The notes under the pieces: model-generated
What the model was told of the DNA's origin: nothing
Databases searched by the model: none
The model's input: the letters and a program-made list of their open reading frames with translations, nothing else
From: Streptomyces polyasparticus
GTDB taxonomy: Bacteria; Actinomycetota; Actinomycetes; Streptomycetales; Streptomycetaceae
Reading direction: 5' to 3'
NCBI RefSeq assembly: GCF_014493765.1
Contig: NZ_JACTVJ010000004.1
Coordinates: forward strand, 434,001-498,000
DNA length: 64,000 nt
Shown: positions 27,445-37,451 of the stretch, piece after piece
Layout of the letters: every line of letters starts with the position of its first letter
Numbering within the stretch: the first letter of the stretch is position 1
Translations under genes and position numbers: made by a program

Positions 27445-28533
27445 TCAGTTGTCGTCCTCGTCGATGAGGAACCCGCGCATCGGCGAGGGCGCCTGCTGCA
27501 TCGGCTGCGGAGCCTGCGGCCGCACCGGCGCCATCGGCTGGGTCATCGCGGGCGACATCTGCTGCTGGCCACCGTACGAAGGCGCACCGGCCATGGACTG
27601 CTGGCCGCCCATCGACTGGTTGCCGCCCATGGTGTGGCCGCCCATGGAGGGCGCACCCGCACCGGCCGGCTGCATCGAGGGCGACGGCGGCAGCGAAGCG
27701 GTCGCCGGGGTCCGCGGCGGAGCCAGCGAGTCGTCGGCCTGCGTCTCCAGCTGGCGCAGCTGCGACTCCAGGTAGGACTTCAGACGCGTGCGGTACTCGC
27801 GCTCGAAGCCGCGCAGGTCCTCGACCTTGCGCTCCAGCGTGGCGCGGGCGGACTCCAGGGAGCCCATCGCGACGCGGTGCTTCTCCTGCGCGTCCCGCTC
27901 CAGGGCGTCGGCCTTGGCACGGGCGTCGCGCTCGAGGCCCTCGGCACGCGAACGCGCCTCGCCCACGATCTTGTTGGCCTCGGAACGGGCCTCCGCGATC
28001 GCCTGGTCGGCGGTCTGCTGCGCGAGCGAGAGCACGCGCGCGGCGCTGTCGCCGCCGGGACCCTGACCGGGCTGCGGCATCTGCGGACCGTGGTTGCCCA
28101 TGGGGCCGCCCATCGGACCGCCCATGGGGCCGCCCTGCATCGGGCCGGGACCCTGCGGGCCGTGGCCACCCTGCGGACCGTGTCCGCTGGGGCCGGCCGG
28201 AAGCTGCGGGGCACCGCTCGGCAGCTGCGGCGGACCGCCCATGGGGCCGCCCATCTGCTGCGGCGGGCCCGATATGCCGGCAGGCACGGGGGCACCGGGA
28301 CCACGCTGGTCCTGCGGCTCCGGGGGCTTGCGCATGCCCTGCTGTTGGTTCTGCGCGGCGGCACGCGTCGCGGCGGCCAGCTTGGCGCGCAGGTCCTCGT
28401 TCTCGCGGAGCAGGCGGGTCAGTTCGGACTCGACCTCGTCGAGGAAGGCATCAACCTCGTCCTCGTCATAGCCTTCTCGGAGGCGGACGGTCGTGAACTG
28501 CTTGTTCCGCACGTCCTCGGGGGTCAACGGCAT
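27445..28533 (-). CDS. divIVA: DivIVA polar growth protein
   Basis: 362 aa, the coiled-coil scaffold that marks hyphal tips and directs polar wall growth. The N-terminal lipid-binding DivIVA domain (MPLTPEDVRNKQFTTVRLREGYDEDEVD...) is nearly canonical, followed by a first coiled coil. A Pro/Gly/Gln/Met-rich linker of about 120 residues (repeats of GGPMGGP) then leads to a long second coiled coil (ARVLSLAQQTADQAIAEAR...LESQLRQLETQ) and a Gln/Met-rich tail. The large linker is typical of Streptomyces DivIVA. It is the last gene of the sepF-yggT-divIVA side of the dcw cluster. Confidence 0.97.
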   Translation of the reverse strand: MPLTPEDVRNKQFTTVRLREGYDEDEVDAFLDEVESELTRLLRENEDLRAKLAAATRAAAQNQQQGMRKPPEPQDQRGPGAPVPAGISGPPQQMGGPMGGPPQLPSGAPQLPAGPSGHGPQGGHGPQGPGPMQGGPMGGPMGGPMGNHGPQMPQPGQGPGGDSAARVLSLAQQTADQAIAEARSEANKIVGEARSRAEGLERDARAKADALERDAQEKHRVAMGSLESARATLERKVEDLRGFEREYRTRLKSYLESQLRQLETQADDSLAPPRTPATASLPPSPSMQPAGAGAPSMGGHTMGGNQSMGGQQSMAGAPSYGGQQQMSPAMTQPMAPVRPQAPQPMQQAPSPMRGFLIDEDDN

Positions 28534-28588
28534 CTCTTCACCTCAACGTAGTCGTCGGCATTCGGCAAGACCGTAATAGACATCGTGC

Positions 28589-28873
28589 TCACAGCCGGCT
28601 CACAACGGAGATCAGGATGTAGACGATGATCATCAGCACGAAGAAGGACAGGTCGAGCGCCACGCCCCCGAGACGCAGCGGCGGAATGAACCGCCGCAGA
28701 AGCTTGAGCGGTGGATCAGTGACAGTGTAGGTGGCCTCCAGAACGACCACCATCGCCTTGCCGGGTTGCCATGAGCGGGCGAACTGGAAGACGTAGTCCA
28801 TGACCAACCGGAAGATCAGCACCACAAGAAACAGCGTCAACGCGATATAGAGCACATTCCAGACAACGCTCAT
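28589..28873 (-). CDS. YggT family membrane protein
   Basis: A 94-aa protein with two membrane helices (residues about 5-27 and 71-92) and a short loop containing FIPPLRLGGVALDLSFF, the YggT signature. The family is associated with division and osmotic balance, and in Gram-positives it sits between sepF and divIVA, exactly as here. It is 55 bases upstream of divIVA and about 60 bases downstream of sepF, so it is probably co-transcribed. Confidence 0.93.
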   Translation of the reverse strand: MSVVWNVLYIALTLFLVVLIFRLVMDYVFQFARSWQPGKAMVVVLEATYTVTDPPLKLLRRFIPPLRLGGVALDLSFFVLMIIVYILISVVSRL

Positions 28874-28932
28874 GACTCGCGCTTCCCTCTCCCCTGTGTC
28901 TCGTGCTGTTCGTGTTCTTCAGGTACTGCGTC

Positions 28933-29580
28933 TCAGCTCTGGTTGAAGAACCCGCCCTCTGCGATGCGGGCCTTGTCCTCCGCCGTGACATCGACGTTAG
29001 CAGGAGACAGCAGGAACACCTTCTGCGTCACCCGCTCAATGCTGCCGTGCAGTCCGAAGACCAGACCGGCGGCGAAGTCCACCAGACGCTTCGCGTCGGT
29101 GTCGTCCATCTCCGTCAGATTCATGATCACCGGAGTGCCCTCACGGAAGTGTTCCCCGATGGTACGGGCCTCGTTGTAGGTCCGAGGGTGCAACGTCGTG
29201 ATGCGGTACGGCTCCCGCTCGGAGACAACCTTGGGCATGATCACCGGTGCGTTCTTCTCCAGGCTCTGACGTTCAGGTGTGATGGATGCCACGGGGGCAA
29301 TACGAGCGGGACGCCCGATTTCAGCCGAAAGCGCACTCGAACCTCCGGCCGCAACAGGGACGGAGGAGGAAAGGGGCGCCCGAGGTGCGGGAGTTTGTAC
29401 CTTTCGCTCCGGTTCCTCCCGGTGCAGTTCGCGCGACGGCTCGTGCCGCCTGCGGTCCCGCTCCGGTTCGGGGTCCAGCTCGGGTTCGAACTCGTCATCG
29501 GGGTCAAAGCCCCGGCCGTCGTAACCGTCGTCCTCCACGAGGCCGAGGTAGACCGCCATCTTGCGCATCGCGCCGGCCAT
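28933..29580 (-). CDS. sepF: Cell division protein SepF
   Basis: 215 aa. An N-terminal amphipathic membrane-binding helix ([18 protein letters not shown]) is followed by an acidic and basic disordered linker (about 20-115) and the DUF552 SepF fold ([34 protein letters not shown]...) that binds FtsZ and polymerises. CGGAGGA nine bases before ATG 29580 sets the start. SepF takes the place of FtsA, which is absent from this cluster, as the membrane anchor for FtsZ. Confidence 0.96.
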   Translation of the reverse strand: MAGAMRKMAVYLGLVEDDGYDGRGFDPDDEFEPELDPEPERDRRRHEPSRELHREEPERKVQTPAPRAPLSSSVPVAAGGSSALSAEIGRPARIAPVASITPERQSLEKNAPVIMPKVVSEREPYRITTLHPRTYNEARTIGEHFREGTPVIMNLTEMDDTDAKRLVDFAAGLVFGLHGSIERVTQKVFLLSPANVDVTAEDKARIAEGGFFNQS

Positions 29581-29704
29581 GCTCTGAGTCCTCCGCTCGT
29601 CTGTGGATACGCCGGCGCCGCCAAGTGCCCACGATCCACTGGATATCCCCGCCGATCTGCGAGAATCACCATATTTTCTGCTGTGGTCCGACTTCTTGGC
29701 GACG

Positions 29705-30424
29705 TTACCCGAGCCGGGGTCGGACTCCGAGTACCGCAGTGCCGACGCGTACATGTGTCGCCCCTGCCGCTACGGCCTGTTCGAGGTCCGCGCTCATCCC
29801 TGCCGAGACCATGTTCGCAGCCGGATGAGCGCGGCGCAGGTCAGTCGACAAATCCATCAGCCGCTTGAACGCCTTGAGTTGTTCACCGGCGTACGGTCCC
29901 GCGAGTGGAGCCACGGTCATGAGACCGTCGAGCCGCAATCCGGGAGATTCCGCGACAAGCGCCGCCAACTCCTCGATTCCGTCAGGGGCCACGCCTCCTC
30001 GGTCGCCCCGGCCGCCCACTTCGGCGTCGAGCGCGACCTGGATCAGGCACCCCACTTCACGTTCCGCGCGCACGGCCGCCGACGACAGCGCCGTGACCAG
30101 CTTCGGCCGGTCCACCGACTGCACCACATCGGCATAACCCACCACGGAACGGACCTTGTTGGTCTGCAGCTGCCCGACGAAGTGCCACTGCAGCGGAAGG
30201 TCCGCACAAGCGGCCGCCTTGGGCGCCGCGTCCTGGTCCTTGTTCTCCGCGACATGGCGTACGCCGAGTTCGCACAGGAGACGGGCATCGCTCGCGGGGA
30301 AGGTCTTCGTGACCACGATGAGCGTCACTTCTTCGCGATCGCGACCCGCCGCCGCACACGCGGCCGCGATCCGCTTCTCCACATCCGCCAGATTCGCGGC
30401 GAGTTCGGCCTTACGGTCCGTCAT
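29705..30424 (-). CDS. YggS-type PLP-binding protein
   Basis: A 239-aa pyridoxal-phosphate homeostasis protein of the YggS/PROSC family. The fold is an alanine-racemase-like barrel. The PLP-binding lysine is Lys40 in [12 protein letters not shown], and phosphate-binding residues lie in [25 protein letters not shown]. It has no known enzymatic reaction and buffers PLP. It lies between pgeF (6 bases downstream of it) and sepF, an arrangement conserved in Gram-positive bacteria. Confidence 0.95.
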   Translation of the reverse strand: MTDRKAELAANLADVEKRIAAACAAAGRDREEVTLIVVTKTFPASDARLLCELGVRHVAENKDQDAAPKAAACADLPLQWHFVGQLQTNKVRSVVGYADVVQSVDRPKLVTALSSAAVRAEREVGCLIQVALDAEVGGRGDRGGVAPDGIEELAALVAESPGLRLDGLMTVAPLAGPYAGEQLKAFKRLMDLSTDLRRAHPAANMVSAGMSADLEQAVAAGATHVRVGTAVLGVRPRLG

Positions 30425-30430
30425 GTCGTA

Positions 30431-31177
30431 TCAGTCCAGCCAGATGTAGCTTGCGAGCCGCCCGGTGGTGCGGTCGCGGCGGTACGAGAAGTGGTCGGCG
30501 GATTCCCGGGTGCACACATCGGAGCCGGCGAAGTCGCCCACGCCGAGCCGCTCCAACTGCGCCCGCACCCCTGCCGTGACGTCGACCGCCGGGGTTCCCC
30601 AGCTGGTCTCCGCGTACGCCGCGGGCTCCACGGCCGCGACCTCCGCGCGCATCGCGTCGGGGACTTCGTAACAGCGGCCGCAGACCGCGGGACCGGTGCG
30701 GGCGATGATCCTTCCGGGCTCGGCGCCCAGCTCGACCATTGCCGCGACGGCCTCCGGCACCACCCCGGCCACCATCCCCGGCCGGCCCGCGTGCGCGGCG
30801 CCGATGACACTGGAGACGGGATCGGCGAGAAGTACGGGGGTGCAGTCGGCGGTGAGGACCGCGAGAACCAGACCCCGCCGGGCACTCACCACACCGTCCA
30901 CGGAAGGGATTTCCGATGCGGAATCCCAGGGGCCGTCGACGACGGCGACGTCCTTGCCGTGCACCTGGTTCATCCAGACGACCCGCTCGGGGTCGAATCC
31001 CAGGGACTTCGCGACGAGTTCGCGATTGCGGAGTACGGCCTCGGGGTCGTCGCCGACCGCCCCGCCCAGATTGAGCTGCTCGTACGGAGCGGCGCTCACC
31101 CCGCCCCACCGGTTGGTGAAGGCGAAGTGGGCGCCGCTCACGAGGTCCTGCTGTGCCGCTATGGGTACCGGTGTCAC
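30431..31177 (-). CDS. pgeF: Peptidoglycan editing factor PgeF (YlmD/YfiH family)
   Basis: 248 aa, the laccase-like/YfiH fold that in E. coli removes mis-incorporated L-Ser from wall precursors. The metal or active-site residues H73 (MNQVHG), C112 ([11 protein letters not shown]) and H129 ([11 protein letters not shown]) are present; the usual HAGWRG reads HAGRPG here. Translation starts at GTG 31177, which overlaps the ftsZ stop (GTGA), so it is coupled to ftsZ. Confidence 0.92.
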   Translation of the reverse strand: MTPVPIAAQQDLVSGAHFAFTNRWGGVSAAPYEQLNLGGAVGDDPEAVLRNRELVAKSLGFDPERVVWMNQVHGKDVAVVDGPWDSASEIPSVDGVVSARRGLVLAVLTADCTPVLLADPVSSVIGAAHAGRPGMVAGVVPEAVAAMVELGAEPGRIIARTGPAVCGRCYEVPDAMRAEVAAVEPAAYAETSWGTPAVDVTAGVRAQLERLGVGDFAGSDVCTRESADHFSYRRDRTTGRLASYIWLD

Positions 31178-32385
31178 TTCAGGAAGTCCGGTACGTCCAG
31201 CTCCTCGGCCTGGGTGTCCTGGTAGGGACGGGCCGGCGGGACCTGCGGCGGGGCGATCGGCGCGGCCGGGGCGTCGGCCGGCTTGGCCTCCGCGACCGGC
31301 TCGGGAGCCGAGGGCTCGTCCCGCGGGGTCACGCTGCCCAGGCCGCCGAACGCCGGACGCGATTCCTGGCGTACCGGGGTCGGCTCCTCGCGCTTGGTGG
31401 AGGAGGCGCCGATCACGTTGTCCCGCTTCGCCGGCGGCTGGCCGCCGTCGAAGCCGGCCGCGATGACCGTGACCCGGACCTCGTCACCGAGCGCGTCGTC
31501 GATGACCGCGCCGAAGATGATGTTGGCCTCGGGGTGCGCGGCCTCGCTCACCAGCTGGGCGGCCTCGTTGATCTCGAAGAGACCGAGGTCGCTGCCGCCG
31601 GAGATGGAGAGCAGCACGCCACGGGCGCCGTCGATGGACGCCTCCAGGAGCGGCGAGGAGATCGCCATCTCCGCGGCGGCCACCGCGCGGTCGTCGCCGC
31701 GCGCCGAGCCGATGCCCATGAGCGCCGAACCCGCCTCGGACATCACGGACTTGACGTCCGCGAAGTCGAGGTTGATCAGACCGGGCGTGGTGATGAGGTC
31801 GGTGATGCCCTGGACACCGGAGAGCAGGACCTGGTCCGCCGACTTGAATGCGTCGAGGACGGAGACCTGACGGTCCGAGATGGACAGGAGCCGGTCGTTG
31901 GGGATGACGATGAGGGTGTCGACCTCTTCGCGGAGCTCGGCGATGCCGTCCTCCGCCTGGTTCGCGCGCCGACGGCCCTCGAAGGTGAACGGCCGGGTGA
32001 CCACACCGATGGTGAGGGCACCGAGCGAACGGGCGATGTTGGCGACGACAGGTGCGCCGCCGGTTCCGGTGCCGCCGCCTTCGCCGGCGGTGACGAAGAC
32101 CATGTCGGCCCCCTTGAGGACCTCCTCGATCTCCTCGCGGTGGTCTTCTGCGGCCTTGCGGCCGACGGCGGGGTTGGCGCCGGCGCCGAGTCCGCGGGTG
32201 AGTTCACGGCCGACGTCGAGCTTGACGTCGGCGTCGCTCATCAACAGGGCTTGCGCGTCGGTGTTGATGGCGATGAACTCGACACCCTTGAGACCGACCT
32301 CGATCATCCGGTTGATGGCATTGACACCACCGCCGCCGACACCGATGACTTTGATGACTGCGAGGTAGTTCTGCGGTGCTGCCAC
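31174..32385 (-). CDS. ftsZ: Cell division GTPase FtsZ
   Basis: The 403-aa tubulin homologue that forms the Z-ring or, in aerial hyphae, ladders of rings. The GTP signature is [12 protein letters not shown], the T7 synergy loop is NLDFADVK, and a variable linker (residues about 320-390) ends in the conserved C-terminal peptide LDVPDFLK that binds SepF. The start is GTG 32385. It is preceded by a 286-base regulatory region containing a candidate promoter (32554-32582) and a perfect inverted repeat in the leader (32482-32506), consistent with the multiple developmental promoters known for Streptomyces ftsZ. Confidence 0.98.
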   Translation of the reverse strand: MAAPQNYLAVIKVIGVGGGGVNAINRMIEVGLKGVEFIAINTDAQALLMSDADVKLDVGRELTRGLGAGANPAVGRKAAEDHREEIEEVLKGADMVFVTAGEGGGTGTGGAPVVANIARSLGALTIGVVTRPFTFEGRRRANQAEDGIAELREEVDTLIVIPNDRLLSISDRQVSVLDAFKSADQVLLSGVQGITDLITTPGLINLDFADVKSVMSEAGSALMGIGSARGDDRAVAAAEMAISSPLLEASIDGARGVLLSISGGSDLGLFEINEAAQLVSEAAHPEANIIFGAVIDDALGDEVRVTVIAAGFDGGQPPAKRDNVIGASSTKREEPTPVRQESRPAFGGLGSVTPRDEPSAPEPVAEAKPADAPAAPIAPPQVPPARPYQDTQAEELDVPDFLK

Positions 32386-32481
32386 GTCGAAGGCCTCTCG
32401 CCTCGAGTTACGTGCGTCGCCTCGCCGGTCGTGCGCGGCGACGACTGATGCCGAATTTGGGACGGTCCGAGCGCCGACCCG

Positions 32482-32506
32482 AACCCTAACGCTGAAGTTT
32501 AGGGTT
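32482..32506. promoter_or_regulatory. Inverted repeat in the ftsZ leader
   Basis: AACCCTAA (32482-32489) and TTAGGGTT (32499-32506) are perfect 8-bp arms with a 9-base spacer, about 97 bases upstream of the ftsZ start. Downstream of the candidate promoter, it would be transcribed and could act as a DNA operator or an mRNA hairpin. Confidence 0.6.
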
Positions 32507-32553
32507 ACCAGTGCGTCTGTTGCTGGTCTTTGTCTGACCCTTCCGAACAGGAC

Positions 32554-32582
32554 ACTAAGTCGACAAGTGGCGCGCGTTCAAC
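32554..32582 (-). promoter_or_regulatory. Candidate ftsZ promoter
   Basis: On the minus strand, TTGAAC (32582-32577), a 17-base spacer and TTAGTG (32559-32554). This is the best vegetative-type promoter match in the ftsQ-ftsZ gap and would give a leader of roughly 160 bases. A second AT-rich block (32608-32625) could hold another start. Confidence 0.5.
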
Positions 32583-32671
32583 GAACACGCCGAACCTCCC
32601 GTTTTTCTTTTCACCCTATGTGATCAGCCGTTGCGCTGACCAACCAGGGTGCTGGCCAGCACCTATGTGCG

Positions 32672-33466
32672 TCAACTCCCTGATACGGCAGGGGAGGTGG
32701 GGGCGCTCACATCGAAGTGCCCGGCATCCGGGGCCGCTTTCAACAGCGCGGTCAACGCGGCCGCCTTCGACTCACCCTTCTCGCTGCTTCCCCAGTCGAC
32801 GGTGCGCCCGTCGTTCAACTCCAAGGAGATGGAGTCATATGAACGCACTTCCATGATGCTCGTACGAGAGGCCACCGCGGGCGGGATGTCACGGGCCACT
32901 TCCACCGCTTCGACGAGCAGCCGGTCGATGCCGAAGCGCTGCAGACTGGGCGAGCGGTCGGCGGTCATTTGCAGGACCGGTACGTTCTTCGGCGCGCGCG
33001 ATACGGTCGCGAACCGGACGCCGGTGGCGTCGACTTCGACAAACTGCGCGCCCTTTTCGAGGAGCAGAACCGGCTTGCGTTCGGTCACTTTCAACGCGAT
33101 TCCGCGCGGCCAGGAACGCACGACGTCCACCGAGTCGATACGCGGCAGTTGACGCCGCAGCCGGCCCTCAATCGCCTCGGTGTCGACGGAAATCAGGGGT
33201 GCGCCGACCGGAACGGACGCGGCGTTCATGACCTCGTCCGGGGTCAGCACCTGCGTCCCGGACGTGGTCACGCGTTCCACGCGCAGCCACTCCGAGCCGT
33301 ACAGGAGCCAGACCACTCCCCCGCCGAGCACCGTCACGAGGATCGCGACGACGAGCAGCAGGCGGGGCGAGGGAAGCCGAAGCCGGCGGCCGCCGGACGG
33401 CCGTGGCGGGCGGGCCGGGGTTCCCGACCGCTGCCGTTCGCCGGTGACAGCCGATGGTCCGGCCAC
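32672..33466 (-). CDS. ftsQ: Cell division protein FtsQ (DivIB)
   Basis: 264 aa. A basic Pro/Arg-rich cytoplasmic tail (1-33) and one membrane helix (34-54) precede the extracellular POTRA domain (RVERVTTSGTQVLTPDEVMNAASVPVGAPLISVD) and the FtsQ beta domain. It links FtsL/FtsB-type proteins to the divisome. The start is GTG 33466. Unlike many dcw clusters there is no murC between murG and ftsQ; murG ends 54 bases upstream. Confidence 0.95.
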   Translation of the reverse strand: MAGPSAVTGERQRSGTPARPPRPSGGRRLRLPSPRLLLVVAILVTVLGGGVVWLLYGSEWLRVERVTTSGTQVLTPDEVMNAASVPVGAPLISVDTEAIEGRLRRQLPRIDSVDVVRSWPRGIALKVTERKPVLLLEKGAQFVEVDATGVRFATVSRAPKNVPVLQMTADRSPSLQRFGIDRLLVEAVEVARDIPPAVASRTSIMEVRSYDSISLELNDGRTVDWGSSEKGESKAAALTALLKAAPDAGHFDVSAPTSPAVSGS

Positions 33467-33520
33467 GCTCGCCTGCCTTCTCTCACGCCATGGGGCGTGC
33501 CGCTCGGTCCAGTCGCGGCC

Positions 33521-34615
33521 TCACGCCCGGTGGCGCGCCGCGATCGCCTCGTACACCATGCCGACCAGGAGTTCGTCGGCGTCCCTGCGCCCGAACTCCG
33601 AGGCGGCGCGGGACATCTCGTACAGACGGTGCGGATCGGCGAGGACGGGCAGCACATTGTGCTGGACCCACTCCGGCGTCAGTTCCGCGTCGTCGACGAG
33701 GAGTCCGCCGCCCGCCTTGACCACCGGCTGGGCGTTCAGCCGCTGTTCGCCGTTGCCGATGGGCAGCGGGACGTAGGCGGCCGGGAGTCCGACGGCGGAG
33801 AGCTCGGCGACGGTCATCGCGCCCGCGCGGCAGAGCATCATGTCGGCCGCGGCGTACGCGAGGTCCATCCGGTCCACGTACGGTACCGGGATGTACGGGG
33901 GCATCCCCGGCATCTGCTGCACCTGCGGCAGTTCGTTCTTCGGGCCGACCGCGTGCAGGATCTGGATGCCCGCCTGCTGCAGGAACGGTGCCGCCTGCTG
34001 GACCACCTCGTTGAGGCGGCGGGCGCCCTGCGAGCCGCCGGAGACAAGCAGCGTGGGCAAGTTGGGGTTGAGTCCGAAGGCGGCGCGGGCCTCGGGGCGC
34101 ACCCGGGCGCGGTCGAGGGTCGCGATGGTGCGGCGCAGCGGGATGCCGATGTAGCGCGAGCCGCGCAGCTTGCTGTCCGGCGTGGAGACCGCGACGGCCG
34201 CGGCGTAGCGCGAGCCGATCTTGTTGGCCAGACCGGGGCGCGCGTTGGCCTCGTGCACGATGATCGGCACACCGAGGCGCTTGGCGGCGAAGTACGCGGG
34301 CAGCGCCACGTATCCGCCGAAGCCGCAGACGGCGTCGGCCTTGGTGCGCTCCAGGATCTGCTCGGCGGCCTTGATGGTGCCGCGCAAGCGGCCCGGGACC
34401 GTGAGCAGTTCGGGGGTGGGCTTGCGCGGGAGCGGTACGGCGGGGATCAGCGCGAGTTCATAGCCGCGCTCGGGCACGAGCCGGGTCTCGAGTCCGCGCT
34501 CCGTGCCCAGGGCCGTGATGCCCGTGGTCGGGTCCTGCCTGCGCAGGGCGTCCGCGAGGGCGAGCGCGGGCTCGATGTGGCCGGCGGTCCCCCCACCGGC
34601 GAGTACGACATGCAC
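33521..34615 (-). CDS. murG: UDP-GlcNAc transferase MurG
   Basis: A 364-aa GT-B glycosyltransferase that adds GlcNAc to lipid I to make lipid II on the inner membrane face. The N-terminal glycine loop GGGTAGHIEPALALAD, the second loop VSGGSQGARRLNEVV and the UDP-GlcNAc-binding region (MMLCRAGAMTVAELSAVGLPAAYVPLP) are intact. The start is GTG 34615, 6 bases after the ftsW stop, so the two genes are tightly linked. Confidence 0.97.
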   Translation of the reverse strand: MHVVLAGGGTAGHIEPALALADALRRQDPTTGITALGTERGLETRLVPERGYELALIPAVPLPRKPTPELLTVPGRLRGTIKAAEQILERTKADAVCGFGGYVALPAYFAAKRLGVPIIVHEANARPGLANKIGSRYAAAVAVSTPDSKLRGSRYIGIPLRRTIATLDRARVRPEARAAFGLNPNLPTLLVSGGSQGARRLNEVVQQAAPFLQQAGIQILHAVGPKNELPQVQQMPGMPPYIPVPYVDRMDLAYAAADMMLCRAGAMTVAELSAVGLPAAYVPLPIGNGEQRLNAQPVVKAGGGLLVDDAELTPEWVQHNVLPVLADPHRLYEMSRAASEFGRRDADELLVGMVYEAIAARHRA

Positions 34616-34621
34616 CGAAAT

Positions 34622-35971
34622 TCACCGCTCTCCGGACGGTCGCACCTTGGTGCGCCGTCGCATCGTGTTCCATCTCCCCGCAGACCGCTTCTTACCAGAG
34701 GCGGCTGACCTCATGGCAAGTGCGGCCCGGGCCGCGGGTTCATCGCGCGCGAACGCGATGAGCAGACCGATCGCGAACATGGTCGGCAGCAGGGCCGAGC
34801 CTCCGTAGGAGAACAGCGGGAGCGGGACTCCGGCGATCGGCAGCAGGCCGAGCACCGCACCGATGTTGATCACGGCCTGGGCCGTGATCCAGGTGGTCAC
34901 ACCTCCCGCGGCGTACCTCACGAAGGGCTCCTCCGTGCGTCCGGCCACGCGGATACCCGCATAGCCTAGAGCCGCGAAGAGACCGAGTACGGACAGCGTC
35001 CCCGCCAGGCCGAGCTCCTCCCCGGTGATGGCGAAGATGAAGTCCGTGTGGGGTTCGGGTAGTTGGCCCCATTTTTCCACACTCGCTCCGAGACCGGAAC
35101 CGAAGAATCCGCCTGAGGCGAGCGCGTAGATTCCGTGCAGCGCCTGCCAGCACGCGTCCCCAGGGCCCGTACCCGATTCGCCCAGGCAGGACAGCCGGGC
35201 CATGCGGTTCGGGCTGGTGCGGATCAGGATGAAGCCGAGCAGGGCCGCGACCGCGAGCACACCGCCGAAGAGCCGGGTCGGGGCGCCCGCGAGCCAGAGC
35301 AGGCCGAAGAGGATGGCCGTGAGAATGATCGCGGTGCCCATGTCGCCGCCGAGCATGATCAGGCCGAGCAGCATGAACGTCACCGGAACGAGCGGCACCA
35401 GCATGTGCTTCCACTGCGTGAGCATCTGCTTGTCGCCCTTGCGCGCGAGCAGATCCGCGCCCCACAGGACGAGCGCCAGCTTGCCGAACTCACTGGGCTG
35501 CAGCTGGAACGGGCCGCCGAGCGAGATCCAGTTCTGGTTGCCGTTCACCGCATGCCCTATCCCCGGCACCTGCACGAGGATCATCAGGAAGACGCTGCCG
35601 ACGAGGATCGGATACGCGAGGGCGCGGTGCAGCCGTACCGGCATCCGCATCGCCACGACGAGCAGGATCGTGCCGAGCACCGCCGCGAGGAACTGCTTGC
35701 GGAAGAAGTACGAGGGCGACAGGGAGTATTCGAGCGCCTGGATCTGCGAGGCCGAGTAGACCATCACGAGCCCGAGGGTCGTGATCAGCAGACTGCCGCC
35801 CAGGATCAGGTAGTACGCGGTCAGCGGCCGGTCCCAGGCCCGCTTGGCCTGCTCGTGCAACCGTCTGAGCTGCCCGATGCCGCCCGGCGGACGGCCGGGG
35901 CCTGACATCCGCGGCCGTGGCCGCGGTCGCGACGAGGGCCGCCGCACTGTGCCGGAACGGCTCGCACCCAT
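34622..35971 (-). CDS. ftsW: SEDS glycosyltransferase FtsW
   Basis: A 449-aa septal peptidoglycan polymerase of the SEDS family, with about ten membrane helices, working with FtsI. Signatures are NWISLGGPFQLQPSEFGKLALV, GSGLGASVEKWGQLPEPHTDFIFAITGEELG and the C-terminal PLPLFSYGGSAL. GGAGGG about 9 bases upstream supports ATG 35971; a longer reading frame to 36082 has no ribosome site. It lies 58 bases downstream of murD. Confidence 0.96.
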   Translation of the reverse strand: MGASRSGTVRRPSSRPRPRPRMSGPGRPPGGIGQLRRLHEQAKRAWDRPLTAYYLILGGSLLITTLGLVMVYSASQIQALEYSLSPSYFFRKQFLAAVLGTILLVVAMRMPVRLHRALAYPILVGSVFLMILVQVPGIGHAVNGNQNWISLGGPFQLQPSEFGKLALVLWGADLLARKGDKQMLTQWKHMLVPLVPVTFMLLGLIMLGGDMGTAIILTAILFGLLWLAGAPTRLFGGVLAVAALLGFILIRTSPNRMARLSCLGESGTGPGDACWQALHGIYALASGGFFGSGLGASVEKWGQLPEPHTDFIFAITGEELGLAGTLSVLGLFAALGYAGIRVAGRTEEPFVRYAAGGVTTWITAQAVINIGAVLGLLPIAGVPLPLFSYGGSALLPTMFAIGLLIAFARDEPAARAALAMRSAASGKKRSAGRWNTMRRRTKVRPSGER

Positions 35972-36029
35972 CTCGTGTCCCCTCCAGTCGTCGCCGCGCC
36001 CGGGTCCGGACGCGGTTGCTCGGACAGGG

Positions 36030-37451
36030 CTAGGCGGTCTCGGCGGCCAGGGCGCGGACCGCATCCGCGAACGCCTCGCCACGCTTGTTGTAGTTCACGA
36101 ACATGTCCATCGAGGCACAGGCCGGCGCCATGAGGACGGTGTCCCCCGGCTGTGCGAGCCGTGCCGCCTCGCGGACCGCCGCGGACATCGCCCCAGTGTC
36201 GGTCCGTTCGAGGTCGACGACCGGGACGTCCGGCGCGTGTCGCGCAAGGGCTTCGGCGATCAGCGCGCGGTCGGCGCCGATGAGCACCGCACCGCGGAGT
36301 CGCTTTGCCGACTTCTGTACGAGTTCGTCGAAGGTCGCGCCCTTGGCGAGCCCGCCGGCGATCCAGACGATGGACTCGTACGCGGCCAACGAGGCTTCCG
36401 CGGCATGGGTGTTGGTCGCCTTGGAGTCGTCGACGTACGCGACACCTTCGACGTCCTCGACGTGCGAGATGCGGTGCGCGTCCGGACGAAAGGCCCGCAG
36501 ACCCTCCCGTACGGCCGTGGGCTGGACGCCGTAGGCGCGCGCGAGGGCCGCCGCCGCAAGGGCGTTGGCGATGTTGTGGGGCGCCGGCGGATTGATGTCG
36601 GCGACCTCGGCGAGCTCCTGGGCGTTCTTCTGCCGGTTCTCGACGAAGGCGCGGTCGACCAGGAGGCCTTCCACGATGCCGAGTTCGGAGGGGCCGGGAG
36701 TGCCGAGGGTGAAGCCGATCGCGCGGCAGCCCTCCTCGACATCGGCCTCGACGACCAGGTCCTCGGTGGCCTTGTCGGCCACGTTGTAGACGCAGGCGAC
36801 CTGATTGCCCTCGTAGATACGGCCCTTGTCGGCGGCGTACGCCTCCATGGAGCCGTGCCAGTCGAGGTGGTCGGGCGCGAGGTTGAGGACGGCGGCCGAG
36901 TGGGCGCGCAGCGAGGGCGCCCAGTGCAGCTGGTAGCTCGACAGCTCCACCGCGAGCACGTCGTACGCGTCGTCGCCTTCGAGCACGACGTCGATGATCG
37001 GGGTGCCGATGTTGCCGACCGCGGCCGTCTTCAGTCCGGCCGCGCGCAGGATCGACGCGAGCATCTGCGTGGTGGTCGTCTTGCCGTTGGTACCGGTGAT
37101 CGCGAGCCAGGGGGCGGCGTCCGGACCGCGCAGGAGCCAGGCGATCTCCACGTCGCCGACCACGTCCACGCCCGCCTCGGCGGCGGCCGCGAAGAGCGGC
37201 GAAGAGGGCTTCCAGCCCGGCGAGGTGACGACGAGCGAGGTGGCGTCGGGCAGGCTCTCGGCGTCCCCGAGGCGTACGGAGATGCCGTCCGCCTCCAGGG
37301 CCGCGGCCCGCTCCTTGTGCAGCTCGCCCGAGCCGCCGTCCACCACGGTCACCGAAGCGCCGAGGCCGGCCAGGGCGCGGGCGGCGCTGATGCCGCTCAC
37401 GCCGAGACCGGCGACGGTTACGTGCTTGCCCTCCACGGACAAAGAGGTCAC
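36030..37451 (-). CDS. murD: UDP-MurNAc-L-Ala:D-Glu ligase MurD
   Basis: A 473-aa Mur ligase adding D-Glu to UDP-MurNAc-L-Ala. The ATP loop is GTNGKTTTT, and NLAPDHLDWHGS and DSKATNTHAAEASL are MurD signatures. The N-terminal Rossmann domain begins VTVAGLGVSGISAA. The start is GTG 37451, whose first bases overlap the mraY stop codon (GTGA), indicating coupling. Confidence 0.96.
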   Translation of the reverse strand: MTSLSVEGKHVTVAGLGVSGISAARALAGLGASVTVVDGGSGELHKERAAALEADGISVRLGDAESLPDATSLVVTSPGWKPSSPLFAAAAEAGVDVVGDVEIAWLLRGPDAAPWLAITGTNGKTTTTQMLASILRAAGLKTAAVGNIGTPIIDVVLEGDDAYDVLAVELSSYQLHWAPSLRAHSAAVLNLAPDHLDWHGSMEAYAADKGRIYEGNQVACVYNVADKATEDLVVEADVEEGCRAIGFTLGTPGPSELGIVEGLLVDRAFVENRQKNAQELAEVADINPPAPHNIANALAAAALARAYGVQPTAVREGLRAFRPDAHRISHVEDVEGVAYVDDSKATNTHAAEASLAAYESIVWIAGGLAKGATFDELVQKSAKRLRGAVLIGADRALIAEALARHAPDVPVVDLERTDTGAMSAAVREAARLAQPGDTVLMAPACASMDMFVNYNKRGEAFADAVRALAAETA

